Of a stretch of 64,000 bases of DNA, positions 51,797 to 61,877 are shown in pieces. Origin of the DNA: Actinoplanes oblitus. Its GTDB lineage: Bacteria > Actinomycetota > Actinomycetes > Mycobacteriales > Micromonosporaceae. The notes under the pieces were generated by a model. That model saw only the letters and a program-made list of their open reading frames with translations, was not told where the DNA came from and made no database searches. How positions within the stretch are numbered: position 1 is the stretch's first letter; every line of letters begins with the position of its first letter. The stretch is from positions 4,417,501 to 4,481,500 of the forward strand of contig NZ_CP126980.1 of assembly GCF_030252345.1 (NCBI RefSeq), given 5' to 3'. The translations under genes and the position numbers were made by a program.

Positions 51797-52090
51797 TCAT
51801 CTGGCCGGCATCAGGAAGTCCAGCCGCGGGTCGGCCGTGCCCGGCGTGATTTCCAGGATCTCGGCGTCGACGACCCGGTGGATGACGAACGGGTCGGCGT
51901 CGACTCGCTGCTGCAACTGCGGTAGGGACACGTTGTGTGCCAGCACGGCGCCCCCGAGTCCTGGCTGGATGCCGCCCACGAGCAGAAATACTTGATCTTC
52001 CAAACCTAGCTTGATCCACTGCTGGTGGCCGGGCATGTGCTCGCCGGCGGCGGCCTTGTTGTCAGTGAACCGGAGCAACACGATGAACAT
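51797..52090 (-). CDS. YciI-like small protein
   Basis: 97 residues. MFIVLLRFTDNKAAAGEHMP, the HxxW region (GHQQWIKLGLEDQVF) and the C-terminal DPFVIHRVVDAEILEITPGT strand match the YCII ferredoxin-like fold. Members are small, often dimeric, of unknown or dehydratase-like function. AAGGAA precedes the ATG at 52090. It ends 17 bp before the kinase gene, so the two may be co-transcribed. Confidence 0.78.
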   Translation of the reverse strand: MFIVLLRFTDNKAAAGEHMPGHQQWIKLGLEDQVFLLVGGIQPGLGGAVLAHNVSLPQLQQRVDADPFVIHRVVDAEILEITPGTADPRLDFLMPAR

Positions 52091-52303
52091 GCGGTTCCTT
52101 TGCGGGTTGGGTCTTGGCGGATGTGACGATGCAGGTGCGCCGAGGGTGTCGGCGAGTATCGCGAGGCCCTGGCCGGAAGCCGGGCCATAGGCAGGCGATC
52201 GTGTCGGCAGAGCCCGCTGACGCGGTAGATCGCGTCCGCGGGCTCCTCGCCGCACGTGACGTCGCCGGCGACTTCGGGGCCGGGGATCGTGTTTCAGAGA
52301 GGG

Positions 52304-53377
52304 TCAGGCGTCGTACGCCGGGTAGTCGATGTATCCGAGTGGACCGCCTGTGTAGAAGGTGGATGGGTCGGCGGCGTTGAGGGCCAGGCCGTCGCGGTAG
52401 CGGCGGACCAGATCGGGGTTGGCCAGGAAGGGGACGCCGAAGGCGACGAGGTCGGCGGCACCGTCCCGGATCGCTGTCTGGGCACGGGCGAGGTCATAGC
52501 CGTTGTTGGCGATGTAGGTGCCGGTGAAGGCGGCGCGAAGACTGCGGTAGTCGAGGCCGCTGGTTTTCGTCGTCATGTCACCTTCGAGCATGTGGACATA
52601 GGCGAGGTCGCGGGTCCGGAGTTGTTCGAGGAAGTACCGGAAGTGTGCCTGTGGGTCGGAATCCGCCATCGAGTTGAAGCTGTTCTCGGGGGTGAATCGC
52701 ACTCCCACCCGGTGTGCCGGCCACACTGCGCACGTCGCGTCGAGGATTTCGTTGAGCAGGCGCATCCGGTTGCGGGCACTGCCTCCGTACGCGTCGGTGC
52801 GGATGTTGCTCGCATCGCGCAGAAACTGGTCGACGAGGTAGCCGTTGCCGGCATGGATTTCGACGCCGTCGAATCCGGCATCGAGCGCCCGTTTGGCGGC
52901 ATGCTCGAATTGGGCGACGACCTCCGGTACCTCGTGGGCTTCGAGCTGGCGTGGCGTGACGAATTCCTGAAGCCCCGAAGGGGTGAACGTGTGGCCCGAC
53001 GGCCGTAGCGCCGAGGGCGCCACGGGGGTGCTGCCGTCCGGCAGCAGGCTCGGGTGCGAGATCCGCCCACAGTGTTGCAGCTGGACGAAGACGTGGCCTG
53101 ATTCGGCGTGGACCGCCTCGGTGAGGCGGAGCCAACTGGCTGCCTGGGGCTCGGTGTGAATGCCGGGGGTGTTGGGGTAGCCGACGCCCTGGGCCGAGAC
53201 GGGAGTGGACTCGCTGATGATTAGGCCTGCGGCGGCACGCTGCCGATAGTGGGTGACCATCATCGGCGTGACGACCCCGTCATGGTCGGCGCGATTGCGG
53301 GTCAGCGGGGCCATGACCATTCGGTTGGCGAGGGTCAGATCTCCCAGGGGGAACGGCTCGAAAAGGCCGGTGTGCAC
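52304..53377 (-). CDS. Old-yellow-enzyme family ene-reductase
   Basis: 357 residues, full length. N-terminal LTLANRMVMAPLTRNRADHD, the FMN/substrate residues in VFVQLQHCGRISHPS, the catalytic Tyr/His segment EIHAGNGYLVDQFLRD and FMN-phosphate loop IANNGYDLARAQ are all in place. It reduces activated double bonds (enals, maleimides, nitro compounds) with NADPH. GTG at 53377 behind GGAGG faces a TetR gene; three identical operator-like repeats lie between. The set parallels nemA/nemR of E. coli. Confidence 0.92.
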   Translation of the reverse strand: MHTGLFEPFPLGDLTLANRMVMAPLTRNRADHDGVVTPMMVTHYRQRAAAGLIISESTPVSAQGVGYPNTPGIHTEPQAASWLRLTEAVHAESGHVFVQLQHCGRISHPSLLPDGSTPVAPSALRPSGHTFTPSGLQEFVTPRQLEAHEVPEVVAQFEHAAKRALDAGFDGVEIHAGNGYLVDQFLRDASNIRTDAYGGSARNRMRLLNEILDATCAVWPAHRVGVRFTPENSFNSMADSDPQAHFRYFLEQLRTRDLAYVHMLEGDMTTKTSGLDYRSLRAAFTGTYIANNGYDLARAQTAIRDGAADLVAFGVPFLANPDLVRRYRDGLALNAADPSTFYTGGPLGYIDYPAYDA

Positions 53378-53403
53378 GGTGACCTCCGCTAGTCTCCACT
53401 TAT

Positions 53404-53499
53404 TAGGACGAGTGCCCTAGGACGAGAGGCTAGGACGATTGACCTAGAGACGTCAAGCCGAAGCTCCCTGCCGGCCGATCATGTAGGACGGGTGACCTA
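53404..53499. promoter_or_regulatory. Three TAGG-N8-CCTA operators
   Basis: TAGGACGAGTGCCCTA (53404-53419), TAGGACGATTGACCTA (53431-53446) and TAGGACGGGTGACCTA (53484-53499) have the same ends and nearly the same centre. They are spaced 27 and 53 bp apart between the divergent OYE and TetR genes; one is close to each start. Confidence 0.83.
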
Positions 53500-53538
53500 A
53501 GGGGTGTTAGGATTTGCGCCCTGACGAGGGGATGTGTG

Positions 53539-54105
53539 ATGGGCAGGGCCAGGGCGACCCGAGAGCAGATCATCGAGGCGGCCGATCGGTTGTTCTATCG
53601 GCAGGGGTACGAGCACACGTCGTTCGCCGCGATCGCCGAGGCCGTCCAGATCTCGAGAGGGAACTTCTACTACCACTTCAAGACGAAGGACGACATCCTG
53701 GCGGCCGTGATCGATGCCCGTCTCGCCGAGAGGCGGCGGATGCTCGAGCGCTGGGAGGCCGAGGAGCCCACGCCCGCCGGGCGGATCCGCAAGTACATCG
53801 AGATTCCGCTGACCAATCGGGCTGACGTCCAGATGTACGGGTGCCCGGTAGGCACCCTGAGCACCGAGCTGGCGAAGTTGAACCATGCGTCGTTCGCTGA
53901 GGCCAACAGCGTGTTCACCCTGTTCCGCACCTGGTTGCGCGAACAGTTCGCGCTACTGGGCCACGAATCGGAGGCCGACGCGCTCGCCATGCACGTCATA
54001 GCGTTCAGTCAGGGCGTTGCGACCTTGGCGAACGCCTTCCGCGACGAAGGTTTCATCTGGCGCGAGGTGAAGCAGATGTCCGACTGGCTGACCGCTTACG
54101 AATAG
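53539..54105 (+). CDS. TetR-family regulator (NemR-like position)
   Basis: 188 residues. Helix-turn-helix SFAAIAEAVQISRGNFYYHF with KTKDDILAAV. The ligand part has GCPVGTLSTELAKLNHASFA, with a single Cys in a conserved position that could react with electrophiles, as in redox-sensing TetR members. ATG at 53539 (GTG at 53536 is possible) follows GAGGGG. It probably represses the OYE gene through the three TAGG repeats and is released by reactive enals. Confidence 0.88.
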   Translation: MGRARATREQIIEAADRLFYRQGYEHTSFAAIAEAVQISRGNFYYHFKTKDDILAAVIDARLAERRRMLERWEAEEPTPAGRIRKYIEIPLTNRADVQMYGCPVGTLSTELAKLNHASFAEANSVFTLFRTWLREQFALLGHESEADALAMHVIAFSQGVATLANAFRDEGFIWREVKQMSDWLTAYE

Positions 54106-54175
54106 GCTCAAACATCCGCATGCGCCTTGAGCGGCAGGTCTCGCGTGTTGACCAAGCTGAGACTTCAGTTCCTGG

Positions 54176-54745
54176 TCAGGCGGAACTCGACCCGCGCAGC
54201 CCGGGCATGACGAGAGTTTGGAAGATGCGGTCGGCGTCCTCGGCCGCCAGCTCCGGAGCGCTGGTGAGCCACCAGTCGAGCAGGGACAGGTAGGCGCCGA
54301 CGACGTAGTGGGCGACCGCCTCGTCCGGGATGCGGGGCGGGCGGCCGGGCGCCGCGGCCAACTCGGTGCGGACCACCTCGGTGAGCACGTCTTGGATCCG
54401 GGCGAGCACCGGCGTCCGATTGCCCCGGCCGAACAGCGCGCCGCCCAGCCGGCGCTGGCCCGCGACGTGTCGCAGCAGGGGCAGGCTGAACCGCAGGCCA
54501 TGCTGGGTGCCGCCGACCGGCTTGGCGGGGGCGGCCAGGATCGACTGCAATTCGCCGAGGGTGTCGTGCAGCAGCTCGTCCTTGTCGGTGTAGTGGTTGT
54601 AGAACGTGGACCGGCCGACGTCGGCGCGGTCGATGATCTCGTGGACGGTGACCGCCTCGTATCCGCGCTCGGCCATCAGGCTCAACAGCGCGTCGCGCAG
54701 CGCGGCGCGGGTACGACGGACCCGGCGATCCGGTGTTGTGGCCAT
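54176..54745 (-). CDS. TetR-family regulator of the MacB-like exporter
   Basis: 189 residues. Helix-turn-helix VTVHEIIDRADVGRSTFYNH with YTDKDELLHDTL. The C-terminal ligand domain is of the TetR_C_7 type (VAHYVVGAYLSLLDWWL). ATG at 54745 is fixed by GAGGAG. It diverges from the ABC genes, with TGGAC/GTCCA inverted elements between, and most likely represses them. Confidence 0.87.
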   Translation of the reverse strand: MATTPDRRVRRTRAALRDALLSLMAERGYEAVTVHEIIDRADVGRSTFYNHYTDKDELLHDTLGELQSILAAPAKPVGGTQHGLRFSLPLLRHVAGQRRLGGALFGRGNRTPVLARIQDVLTEVVRTELAAAPGRPPRIPDEAVAHYVVGAYLSLLDWWLTSAPELAAEDADRIFQTLVMPGLRGSSSA

Positions 54746-54829
54746 CGTCACTCCTCGTTCCTGGACGGCGAGGCGCTGGGGTGTCCAGATCGGCGCACTC
54801 GCGCCTGGACTGTTCCTTGCCCCGCTCCT

Positions 54830-54888
54830 TGCTGGACGGAGACCCTCTTTTCGGACCCGATGTCCAGAAATGAATCTACCGTCCAGCA
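54830..54888. promoter_or_regulatory. Inverted TGCTGGACGG elements
   Basis: TGCTGGACGG (54830-54839) and CCGTCCAGCA (54879-54888) are perfect inverted copies flanking another GTCCA (54862-54866) in the promoter of the ABC operon. They are likely TetR sites. Confidence 0.55.
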
Positions 54889-54903
54889 GGGGAGCGCACC
54901 AGC

Positions 54904-55619
<716 letters not shown>

Positions 55620-55623
<4 letters not shown>

Positions 55624-58040
55624 TCAGCCTGCTGCGGTTACGCAAGGTGGCCCGCGACGCGTGGCTCACCCGGACCCGGATCGCCATGATGGTCGTGACC
55701 ATCGCGCTCAGCGTTCTCGCGGTGAGCGCCTTCCTGTCCGCGCGGGCGATCCTCGGCCGGGAGATCGCCGGCAACTACGCGGCCACCCGCCCCGCCTCGG
55801 CCACCCTCAACGTGCCCGCCGGCGTCGACGCCGCGACTCTGGGCGCGGTGCGCGCCGTGCCGGCGGTGACCGACGCGGCCGCGCGGACGTCCGTGCTCGC
55901 CCGGGTCAGAGTGGGCGCCAGCCCATGGCGGGTGCTGATGCTGTTCGCGGCCGATGCCGATGATCCGCGCCGGGTGGCCACGGTCGCCACCGCTCCCGGT
56001 GCCTGGCCACCTCCAGCCGACGGGATGCTGCTGGAGCGCACCGCGCTGCCGTTCCTCGGCGTCGCCGCCGGCGACCGGGTGACCCTGCAGGTTCCCGGCG
56101 CGGCGCCCACACCGATGACCGTGTCCGGCGCGGTGCACGACGGCGCGGTGGCGCCCGCGTCGCAGGAACAAACCGCTTACGGGTACGTCACCACGGCCGC
56201 ACTCACCAGGCTCGGCGCGCCGGCCGTCCGGAACCAGCTGAAGATCGTCGTCGGGGACCGGACCGGACCGTCCGGCGACCAGCAGCGGATCGAGGCGGTG
56301 GCCCAGCAGGTCGCCGGTGTGCTGGCGGAGCGCGGCCAGCCGGTCACCCGCGTCGACGTGCCACCGCCGCTGCGCCACCCGCACCAGGGCCAGATGACCA
56401 TGGTGGGTTTCAGCCTGCTGGCGTTCGGGCTCACCGCGCTACTGCTGTCGGCGATCCTGGTCGCCACCATGCTCGGCGGCATGCTGGCCGGCCAGATCCG
56501 CCAGATCGGCGCGATGAAGGCGGTCGGCGCCCGTACCGGCCAGGTACTCGGCATGTACCTGGTCCAGGTCACCGCCATCGCGTTGCTGGCCACCGCGCTG
56601 GCCGTGGCGCCGGGAGTCGCGCTCGGCCGGTTCCTCGCCGAACGCGGCGCGCGACTGCTCAACCTGGACCTCACGAGCGAGGTGATCCCCGGCTGGGTGT
56701 ACGCGGTCACCCTGCTGGCCGGCGTCGGCGTGCCGCTGCTGGTGGCGCTGGCGCCACTGATCCGCGGCAGCCGCGTGTCGGTCCGTCAGGCGATCGACGA
56801 CCACGGGACGGCCAGCGTCCGCGCGACCGGCGCAGGCCCACTGAGCCGGCTGCCCGGCGTCAGCAGCGGCCAGCGGCTCGCACTGCGCAACCTCTTCCGC
56901 CGGCGTGGACGGCTGGCCCTGACCGCCGGCCTGCTGGCCGTCGCCGGCACCATGTTCCTCACCGGTCTGAACACCGCCGGTGGCTGGGCCGCCCTGGTCG
57001 ACCAGGGCATCGCGCAGCGGCATTACGACCTCGAGGTACGGCTGCACCAGCCGTACTCCGCGGGCCGCCTGACCGCACTGGCGACCGGCGTGCCGGGAGT
57101 CACCGGCGCCGAGGCCTGGGGCCGCACCCCCACCACGATGCACGAGGCCGGTCGGGTCGACGTCGCGCACGTCTATCCGGACGACGCGCACGACAGCTTC
57201 ACCGTGCTGGCGCCGCCCGCCGACACCGCGCTGCTGCGGCTGCCGCTGCTGGCCGGCCGGTGGCTGCGGGCCGGTGACACCGACGCGGTGGTCATCAACC
57301 ATCTGGTGCCGGCGCAGCAGGCGCCGGGCATCCGGGTCGGCGATCCGATCACGCTGAGCGTCGCCGGGCGGACCGTCACCCGCACTGTGGTGGGGATCGT
57401 CTCCGATTTCGGCACCCAAGGCACCGCGTACCTGACCAGCCAGGAGTACGCGGCTGTGACCGGCACGACGGGGCAGGCTCAACTGCTGCGGGTGGTGACC
57501 GGCCGGCACGACGCCGCCAGCCGCGAGGCCGCCCTGGACGCCCTGGAGCGGGCGCTTGGTGCCGCCGGGATCGCCATCGAACAGGATCTCACCGTCGACA
57601 CCCTGCAGGCCGCACTTGACGGGCACGTCCTGGTGCTCGCCGACGCGCTGATCGCCATCGCCGTCCTGACCGCGGTCGTGGGCCTGCTCGGGCTGGCCTC
57701 GGCGATGAGCACCAGCATCACCGAACGCACCCGCGAGTTCGGGGTGCTGCACGCGATCGGCGCGACGGCGACGGCGGTCCGCGGGATCGTCGTCACCGAA
57801 GGGGTCCTCACCGGGGTCTTGAGCCTCGCCGTCGCGCTGGCCGCAGCGCCGGGGCTGACCCTCGCCTTCGGCCGGTTCATCGGCACCCAGGCGTTCCGTC
57901 AGCCCCTGCCCTACGAGTTCTCGGCCGCCGCCCTGGCCCTCTGGACGCTGCTGGCCCTGGGCGGGGCCGCCCTGGTCAGCGCAGCCGCCGCCCGCCGGGC
58001 GTCCCGGCTGACCGTCCGCGAAGCACTCGCCACCGTGTGA
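55620..58040 (+). CDS. FtsX-type permease, double unit
   Basis: 806 residues. An N-terminal helix (about 20-40) is followed by a large exported domain, then three helices near residues 260-400 (an FtsX core), a second anchor (RGRLALTAGLLAVAGTMFLT), a second outer domain and three C-terminal helices (ALIAIAVLTAVVGLLGLASA; TERTREFGVLHAIGATATAV). The duplicated layout suits a monomeric unit that works with the coupled ATPase. It may export lipids, peptides or drugs. Translation is coupled to the ATPase by a 4-bp overlap. Confidence 0.92.
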
Positions 58041-58060
58041 TCCCGACAAAGGAGAATGTC

Positions 58061-58180
58061 ATGCCCCGCCCGCGCACCATCCTGCTGATCATCCTTGGCG
58101 CAGCGATCCTGCTGGCCACGATCCACTTCACCATCAACGGCCTGCCGGCGCTGTCCGATCTGAACCCGCACAGGAACTGA
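58061..58180 (+). CDS. 39-residue single-helix membrane protein
   Basis: The sequence starts MPRPRTILLIILGAAILLAT, has one transmembrane helix, and ends LPALSDLNPHRN. AAAGGAG lies 7 bp before ATG at 58061, and the gene starts 20 bp after the permease stop. A strong hairpin follows at once, so this is the last gene of the ABC operon. Probably a small partner of the transporter. Confidence 0.72.
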   Translation: MPRPRTILLIILGAAILLATIHFTINGLPALSDLNPHRN

Positions 58181-58185
58181 GTCTC

Positions 58186-58216
58186 CGTCGGCGGGCCGCC
58201 TCGCGGCCCGCCGACG
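58186..58216. terminator. Terminator hairpin with 14-bp perfect stem
   Basis: CGTCGGCGGGCCGC (58186-58199) pairs with GCGGCCCGCCGACG (58203-58216) around a 3-base loop, 5 bp after the small gene stop. It ends the ABC operon. Confidence 0.82.
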
Positions 58217-58399
58217 AAGTTCCCTGGTGGTGAGCCGCCGCCGAATCGCTCGCCGGAGGCCACCCAGTACTCCTTCAAGATCACACTGAACGTCCTGACC
58301 AGGACCTACAGCGACGCCGGCGCTTCGTCCGCGACCCCGGCGCCAGCGATCACCGCGGCAACAGCAGCCGGGGCCAACCCCGCGCGGTGCGCACCGCCT

Positions 58400-58780
58400 C
58401 CTCGGCCGGCAGCCGTGCCGCCTGCTCTCGGCGCCGTCCGGGCGCGACCACGGCGAGACATCCACCGCCAGCACCAGCCGACCGTCTGCGGCCCGGGGCA
58501 ACGGCAAGCCGGCCAGCTGCCGATGCAGCGACTTTACGTCGATGCGCCCCGCGTTGAGCGCGTCGTACATGGCGCCGTGGCCGCGCCGGTGCTCCGGGGC
58601 TAGGGACAAGCCCGACCAGGGTCTTGACCGGCCCGTCGGTGCACAACAGGGCGTCCGTCAGTTCGAACAAGGCGTCGGCCCGCCTGATCATGCACTGGTA
58701 GCGCTGCTCACGGAATCCCGCTAACACATCGATAACTTTCGTCCCGTTGGCCACGGCCGCCACAACGATCATCAAGAGGC
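58400..58780 (-). pseudogene. Transposase relic (NF041680-like), 5' part, frameshifted
   Basis: One frame gives VIDVLAGFREQRYQCMIRRA and DALFELTDALLCTDGPVKTL; after a 1-base shift near 58605 it continues SLAPEHRRGHGAMYDALNAG, RIDVKSLHRQLAGLPLPRAA and DGRLVLAVDVSPWSRPD. This is the N-terminal part of a transposase family common in actinomycetes, with the first catalytic Asp region (AVDVS). Sequence beyond it has decayed. No flanking repeats were found. Confidence 0.75.
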
Positions 58781-58960
58781 GCGGACACGGCTCCGCGGGC
58801 CTCAGCACCCCGAAGCGTCAACGACCCCAGGCACCCATGACGCTCAGCTACAGCAGTTGGCTCGGAAGCGGGCCGACGAGTGCACGGATCTGGCCGACGA
58901 AAGTGCGTTTGAACTGCTGAGTGAATGCGAGCTGGACACTGTCTGCGGCGATCTCATGCG

Positions 58961-59425
58961 CTACCCGGCTGCCATGATGCGAACGATGCTTGCCCCCTCG
59001 ACTGTGCTGCCTCCTCGCTGCTCGGAGGAGATCAGGTTGTAGTAGCCGGGCTGGGCGTCGAAGGGTATGACAATGCTGCTTACCGGCCTGTCCGCCAGCG
59101 AATCGGATGGATGAAGGGGTGTGGCAGCAAACGACTCGGACGCCGTGGTCCCTGTCGTGGTTTGCTTCAGCTCCGCGACGTTGTCGAAGGGGCCAACCAG
59201 TCGCGCGTTCAATTCGGGGGCAGAGGATCCGGGTGTTCCCTCCTGCGCGGCTACCGCCCAGTGCAGGCTGAACGTTTCGCCAGGCCGGTACTGCTTGTCG
59301 ATATCGTTCTCGTCGCAGCAGGAGTAGGTCACGACGGTGCCGGTCGGCTGACCCGGCGCGTCATCGGAGCAGGCCGCCAGAGTCATCAACGAAAGTGTTG
59401 CCGCCACGACTCGATACAGCCTCAT
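58961..59425 (-). CDS. Lipoprotein of unknown function
   Basis: 154 residues. A type II signal peptide ends in the lipobox LAAC with Cys19. The mature part is a short beta-rich domain (GETFSLHWAVAA, PDxQPGYYNLIS-type strands) with a CC pair (YSCCDEND). No family assigned. The lower GC compared with neighbours and the surrounding transposase scraps suggest acquired DNA. Confidence 0.72.
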   Translation of the reverse strand: MRLYRVVAATLSLMTLAACSDDAPGQPTGTVVTYSCCDENDIDKQYRPGETFSLHWAVAAQEGTPGSSAPELNARLVGPFDNVAELKQTTTGTTASESFAATPLHPSDSLADRPVSSIVIPFDAQPGYYNLISSEQRGGSTVEGASIVRIMAAG

Positions 59426-59640
59426 GGCAAGATCATAGGGGCGAACGCACGCCCTGACCTGCGCGGCACGAAGCGGCGAAGATCCGTTGGACCTCAGGTC
59501 AAGTCAGCCGGCCACAAGGCGGATCTGATAGCCGCCGCCCGGCTACCGAAGCGCTGACGATCCCGCTTCAAGATGCACGCTTCTGCCGCGATCCGCTCAC
59601 GAGCCGGCCAAGTTCAAGTGCGGGCTTCGGCGAAGCTGGG

Positions 59641-60087
59641 CTACCCGGTCTCGCCGTGGGCAGCCAGGTCGTCGCCGCTCAAGACGAGGCAGCCGAGGAT
59701 CTCTGTCAGGACACTCCGCTGGCGGCGTGTCAGGGTGTTGACGAAGACCGCGGCGTCGATGTCCGCCTCTCGGCACGCCAGGGCGATCTCGCGGAGCTTG
59801 CCATGTGTCAGCAGTGTGCGGCGGGAAAAGGGCTGCGACATTCGCAGCGATCCGCCGGGGCGCTGCTTCCACCGGTCAGACGCGCCCCGGCGCTGGACAA
59901 AACGGGCCACCACCCGGCCACCACGGGCCTCGACCAGACCGGCGAACTCGTCGAGCCTGGCCTCGTACTGCTTCTCCTTGGCCGAAAACAGACCGATGAG
60001 TACTACGTCGACACCATCGAGTGGGTCACCAAGGTTCCGGTACTGCTTCACGCCGCCATGATCGCTTCGGGCGCGCCGACGAGCCAC
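59641..60087 (-). CDS. HflX N-terminal-domain-like protein lacking the GTPase
   Basis: 148 residues. VVLIGLFSAKEKQYEARLDE, FAGLVEARGGRVVARFVQRR and GKLREIALACREADIDAAVF match the N-terminal nucleotide-binding domain of HflX, the ribosome-splitting GTPase (compare its E..LAxxAGxxVVxxxxQRR and GKxEEI pattern). The P-loop and G-domain that follow in HflX are absent; the frame ends after LVLSGDDLAAHGETG. It may bind ribosomes or act as a decoy. GTG at 60087 or 60051; neither has a ribosome site. The 59426-59640 stretch beside it has no gene. Confidence 0.62.
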   Translation of the reverse strand: MARRRARSDHGGVKQYRNLGDPLDGVDVVLIGLFSAKEKQYEARLDEFAGLVEARGGRVVARFVQRRGASDRWKQRPGGSLRMSQPFSRRTLLTHGKLREIALACREADIDAAVFVNTLTRRQRSVLTEILGCLVLSGDDLAAHGETG

Positions 60088-60261
60088 AAGTTTCGAGGCA
60101 TCCCGTCTCTCGGATGATCAGCTAGCACGACCCTGTCACCAGGGATGCCGGCGACCGAGTCGTCGCGGCGGCCGGCCCGAACAGCGTCGAGATCAGCGGC
60201 GGAATGGGGACTACCGCACCCGCCTTGACCAGGTAATATGCCACCGCTAAGGTGTCCCGCC

Positions 60262-60918
60262 GTGCCATGCCAGCGATGCGGAACCAACCTCGACCACCCC
60301 GGACAGGGCCACGACTGTCGGGGCGCTACCGTGCCCCGCGCCACACCACCCAGCAACTGGGCCACCACCACATGGGCGGCGATCACCCTCAGCACCCTGC
60401 TCTCCGTCACCGCGGCCACCCTTGCCCTGGTCATCACCTTCAATGCCAGTACCGCGACAACCGCTTCGATGCACCTGGCTGCCGGCCTGCTCACCCTCGC
60501 CACCATCGGCGTCGCACTGGCCTGGCGCCGCACCACCCGCGTCACCGTTGACCTCTTCGGCGGTCACGCCCGCCGCTACCTCAGCTCGTGGGGAACGCGA
60601 CTCTGGTCGATGCTGCTGTTCTCCGGCTATGCGGTGCAATACCTCGGCGGGGCCGACAACAAGCGCGCCCTCGTCGCCGGGGCCATCCTGCGTGCGCTCG
60701 CCGCACTCGCGCTGCTGGCCGAAGTCCTGACAACTCGCACTCGCGTCCACCGGCTCGTCGCCGGCCTCGTCGAAGCCCCGAACCGATACGAGCCCAACTC
60801 ACCCGACGACGGCATGCTCCCGCAACTCGTCGCCTGGAACGCCACCCAATGGGACCCCGAACTCCAAGCCGAAATCGAACACCGCCGCCGCCACGGCACC
60901 GGACAGCCCCGGCCATGA
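60262..60918 (+). CDS. Membrane protein with N-terminal zinc-ribbon-like Cys cluster
   Basis: 218 residues from GTG at 60262 (AAGGTG 7 bp upstream; ATG at 60238 is an alternative). It starts PCQRCGTNLDHPGQGHDC, a CxxC...C pattern that could bind zinc, followed by four helices (about 40-62, 70-90, 115-133, 140-158) and a soluble acidic tail (PDDGMLPQLVAWNATQWDPE). The plan resembles DUF4328-type proteins of actinomycetes. Function unknown. A TAATAT at 60234-60239 may be its -10 box. Confidence 0.68.
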   Translation: MPCQRCGTNLDHPGQGHDCRGATVPRATPPSNWATTTWAAITLSTLLSVTAATLALVITFNASTATTASMHLAAGLLTLATIGVALAWRRTTRVTVDLFGGHARRYLSSWGTRLWSMLLFSGYAVQYLGGADNKRALVAGAILRALAALALLAEVLTTRTRVHRLVAGLVEAPNRYEPNSPDDGMLPQLVAWNATQWDPELQAEIEHRRRHGTGQPRP

Positions 60919-61397
60919 ACGGCGCGCGGCACGGCCATCAAGCGGTGAGCCCAGCGGCCGGATGCTGCCCGGGCGCAGGGATGCAACGTCCCGGTCCACC
61001 GGATTCGAGTTTCTGAAAACGGCGACGGCATACGGATCTGCCGCGATCCGTGCTCGTTGGGCTTTCCCATTCTCCGGTCGTCCCGTTCAGCGCCCACTCT
61101 TGCCGATGCGTGAACGTCCACGCGGATCGCCTCGGAAGCGTCTAATCGGCTCGCTGGGCCGGCCTGAGTGGTTGAAGATGTTCATGGCCCTGCCCTAGTT
61201 GCTTCTCCTCACCCCGGGAGAGCGGCCGAGGAAACTCAGGAGAGGGAGGCAGCCCGTTCGAGCCGGGCCAGGGCGGGCTTCACTAGCCATCGAAGCTTGC
61301 GGTGCTCCTGTGCATTCATCTGCCGCTGACCGTGAGCGGTGGCTACAGGGGGTAGCTGCAGCGACGTCGAGGTGGAGCGGAAGGTCAGACGGCAAGC
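60919..61397. other. 479-bp stretch without a supported gene
   Basis: Open frames here are short or antisense to the lectin gene. No transposase match or terminator was seen. Confidence 0.45.
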
Positions 61398-61877
61398 TCA
61401 GTTGCTGGAGTGCAAGCGGAACTCCCAATTCTGGTTGTGCCCTCCGTTGCACTCCCAGTTCTGGACCTTGCCGCCGTCGACCCAGATGGTCTCCAAGGCG
61501 GCGTCCATGCACCAGCCGTTGTACCCGTTCCGCAGCGTAGAGCCCTCCCGACGCCACTGGGCATTTTCCCAGCCGAGACAGTCATACATCTGGAGCTGTG
61601 CGCCCCTGTCCCAGATGAACTCGCGCGGCGCGTCCAGGCACTTGGAGTGGTAGGCGTTCACTAGATTGGTGCCGGACCAGTACCACAGCTGTTGGGGCTT
61701 GCCGTTGCAGGATCGCAGTTGAACCCGTGCCTTGTTGCCTAGGTTTGCGTTGTCGAAGTCCAGGCATCTGCCGTTGAAACCGCTGTGCACGGTGTAGAAG
61801 GTCGGACCGGCCTGCGCGGGCGCGGCGACCAGCACGGCGGCGGCGACGAAAAATCCGCTGACCAGAGCTTTAAGCAT
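61398..61877 (-). CDS. Secreted ricin-type lectin (CBM13-like)
   Basis: 159 residues. Signal peptide 1-23. The mature part is one beta-trefoil with three repeats: GRCLDFDNANLGNKARVQLR with QQLWYW, KCLDAPREFIWDRGAQLQMY with NAQWRR, and WCMDAALETIWVDGGKVQNW with NQNWEF, each with the LD and QxW marks of sugar binding. No catalytic domain. GGAGGAAAAC precedes ATG at 61877. It may bind glycans at the cell surface or on plant polymer, like the CBM13 at the left edge of the window. Confidence 0.87.
   Translation of the reverse strand: MLKALVSGFFVAAAVLVAAPAQAGPTFYTVHSGFNGRCLDFDNANLGNKARVQLRSCNGKPQQLWYWSGTNLVNAYHSKCLDAPREFIWDRGAQLQMYDCLGWENAQWRREGSTLRNGYNGWCMDAALETIWVDGGKVQNWECNGGHNQNWEFRLHSSN

Noticed and set aside
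56439..58049. A 536-codon minus-strand frame
   Set aside because: Antisense shadow of the FtsX permease, with the typical Gly/Arg/Gln bias.
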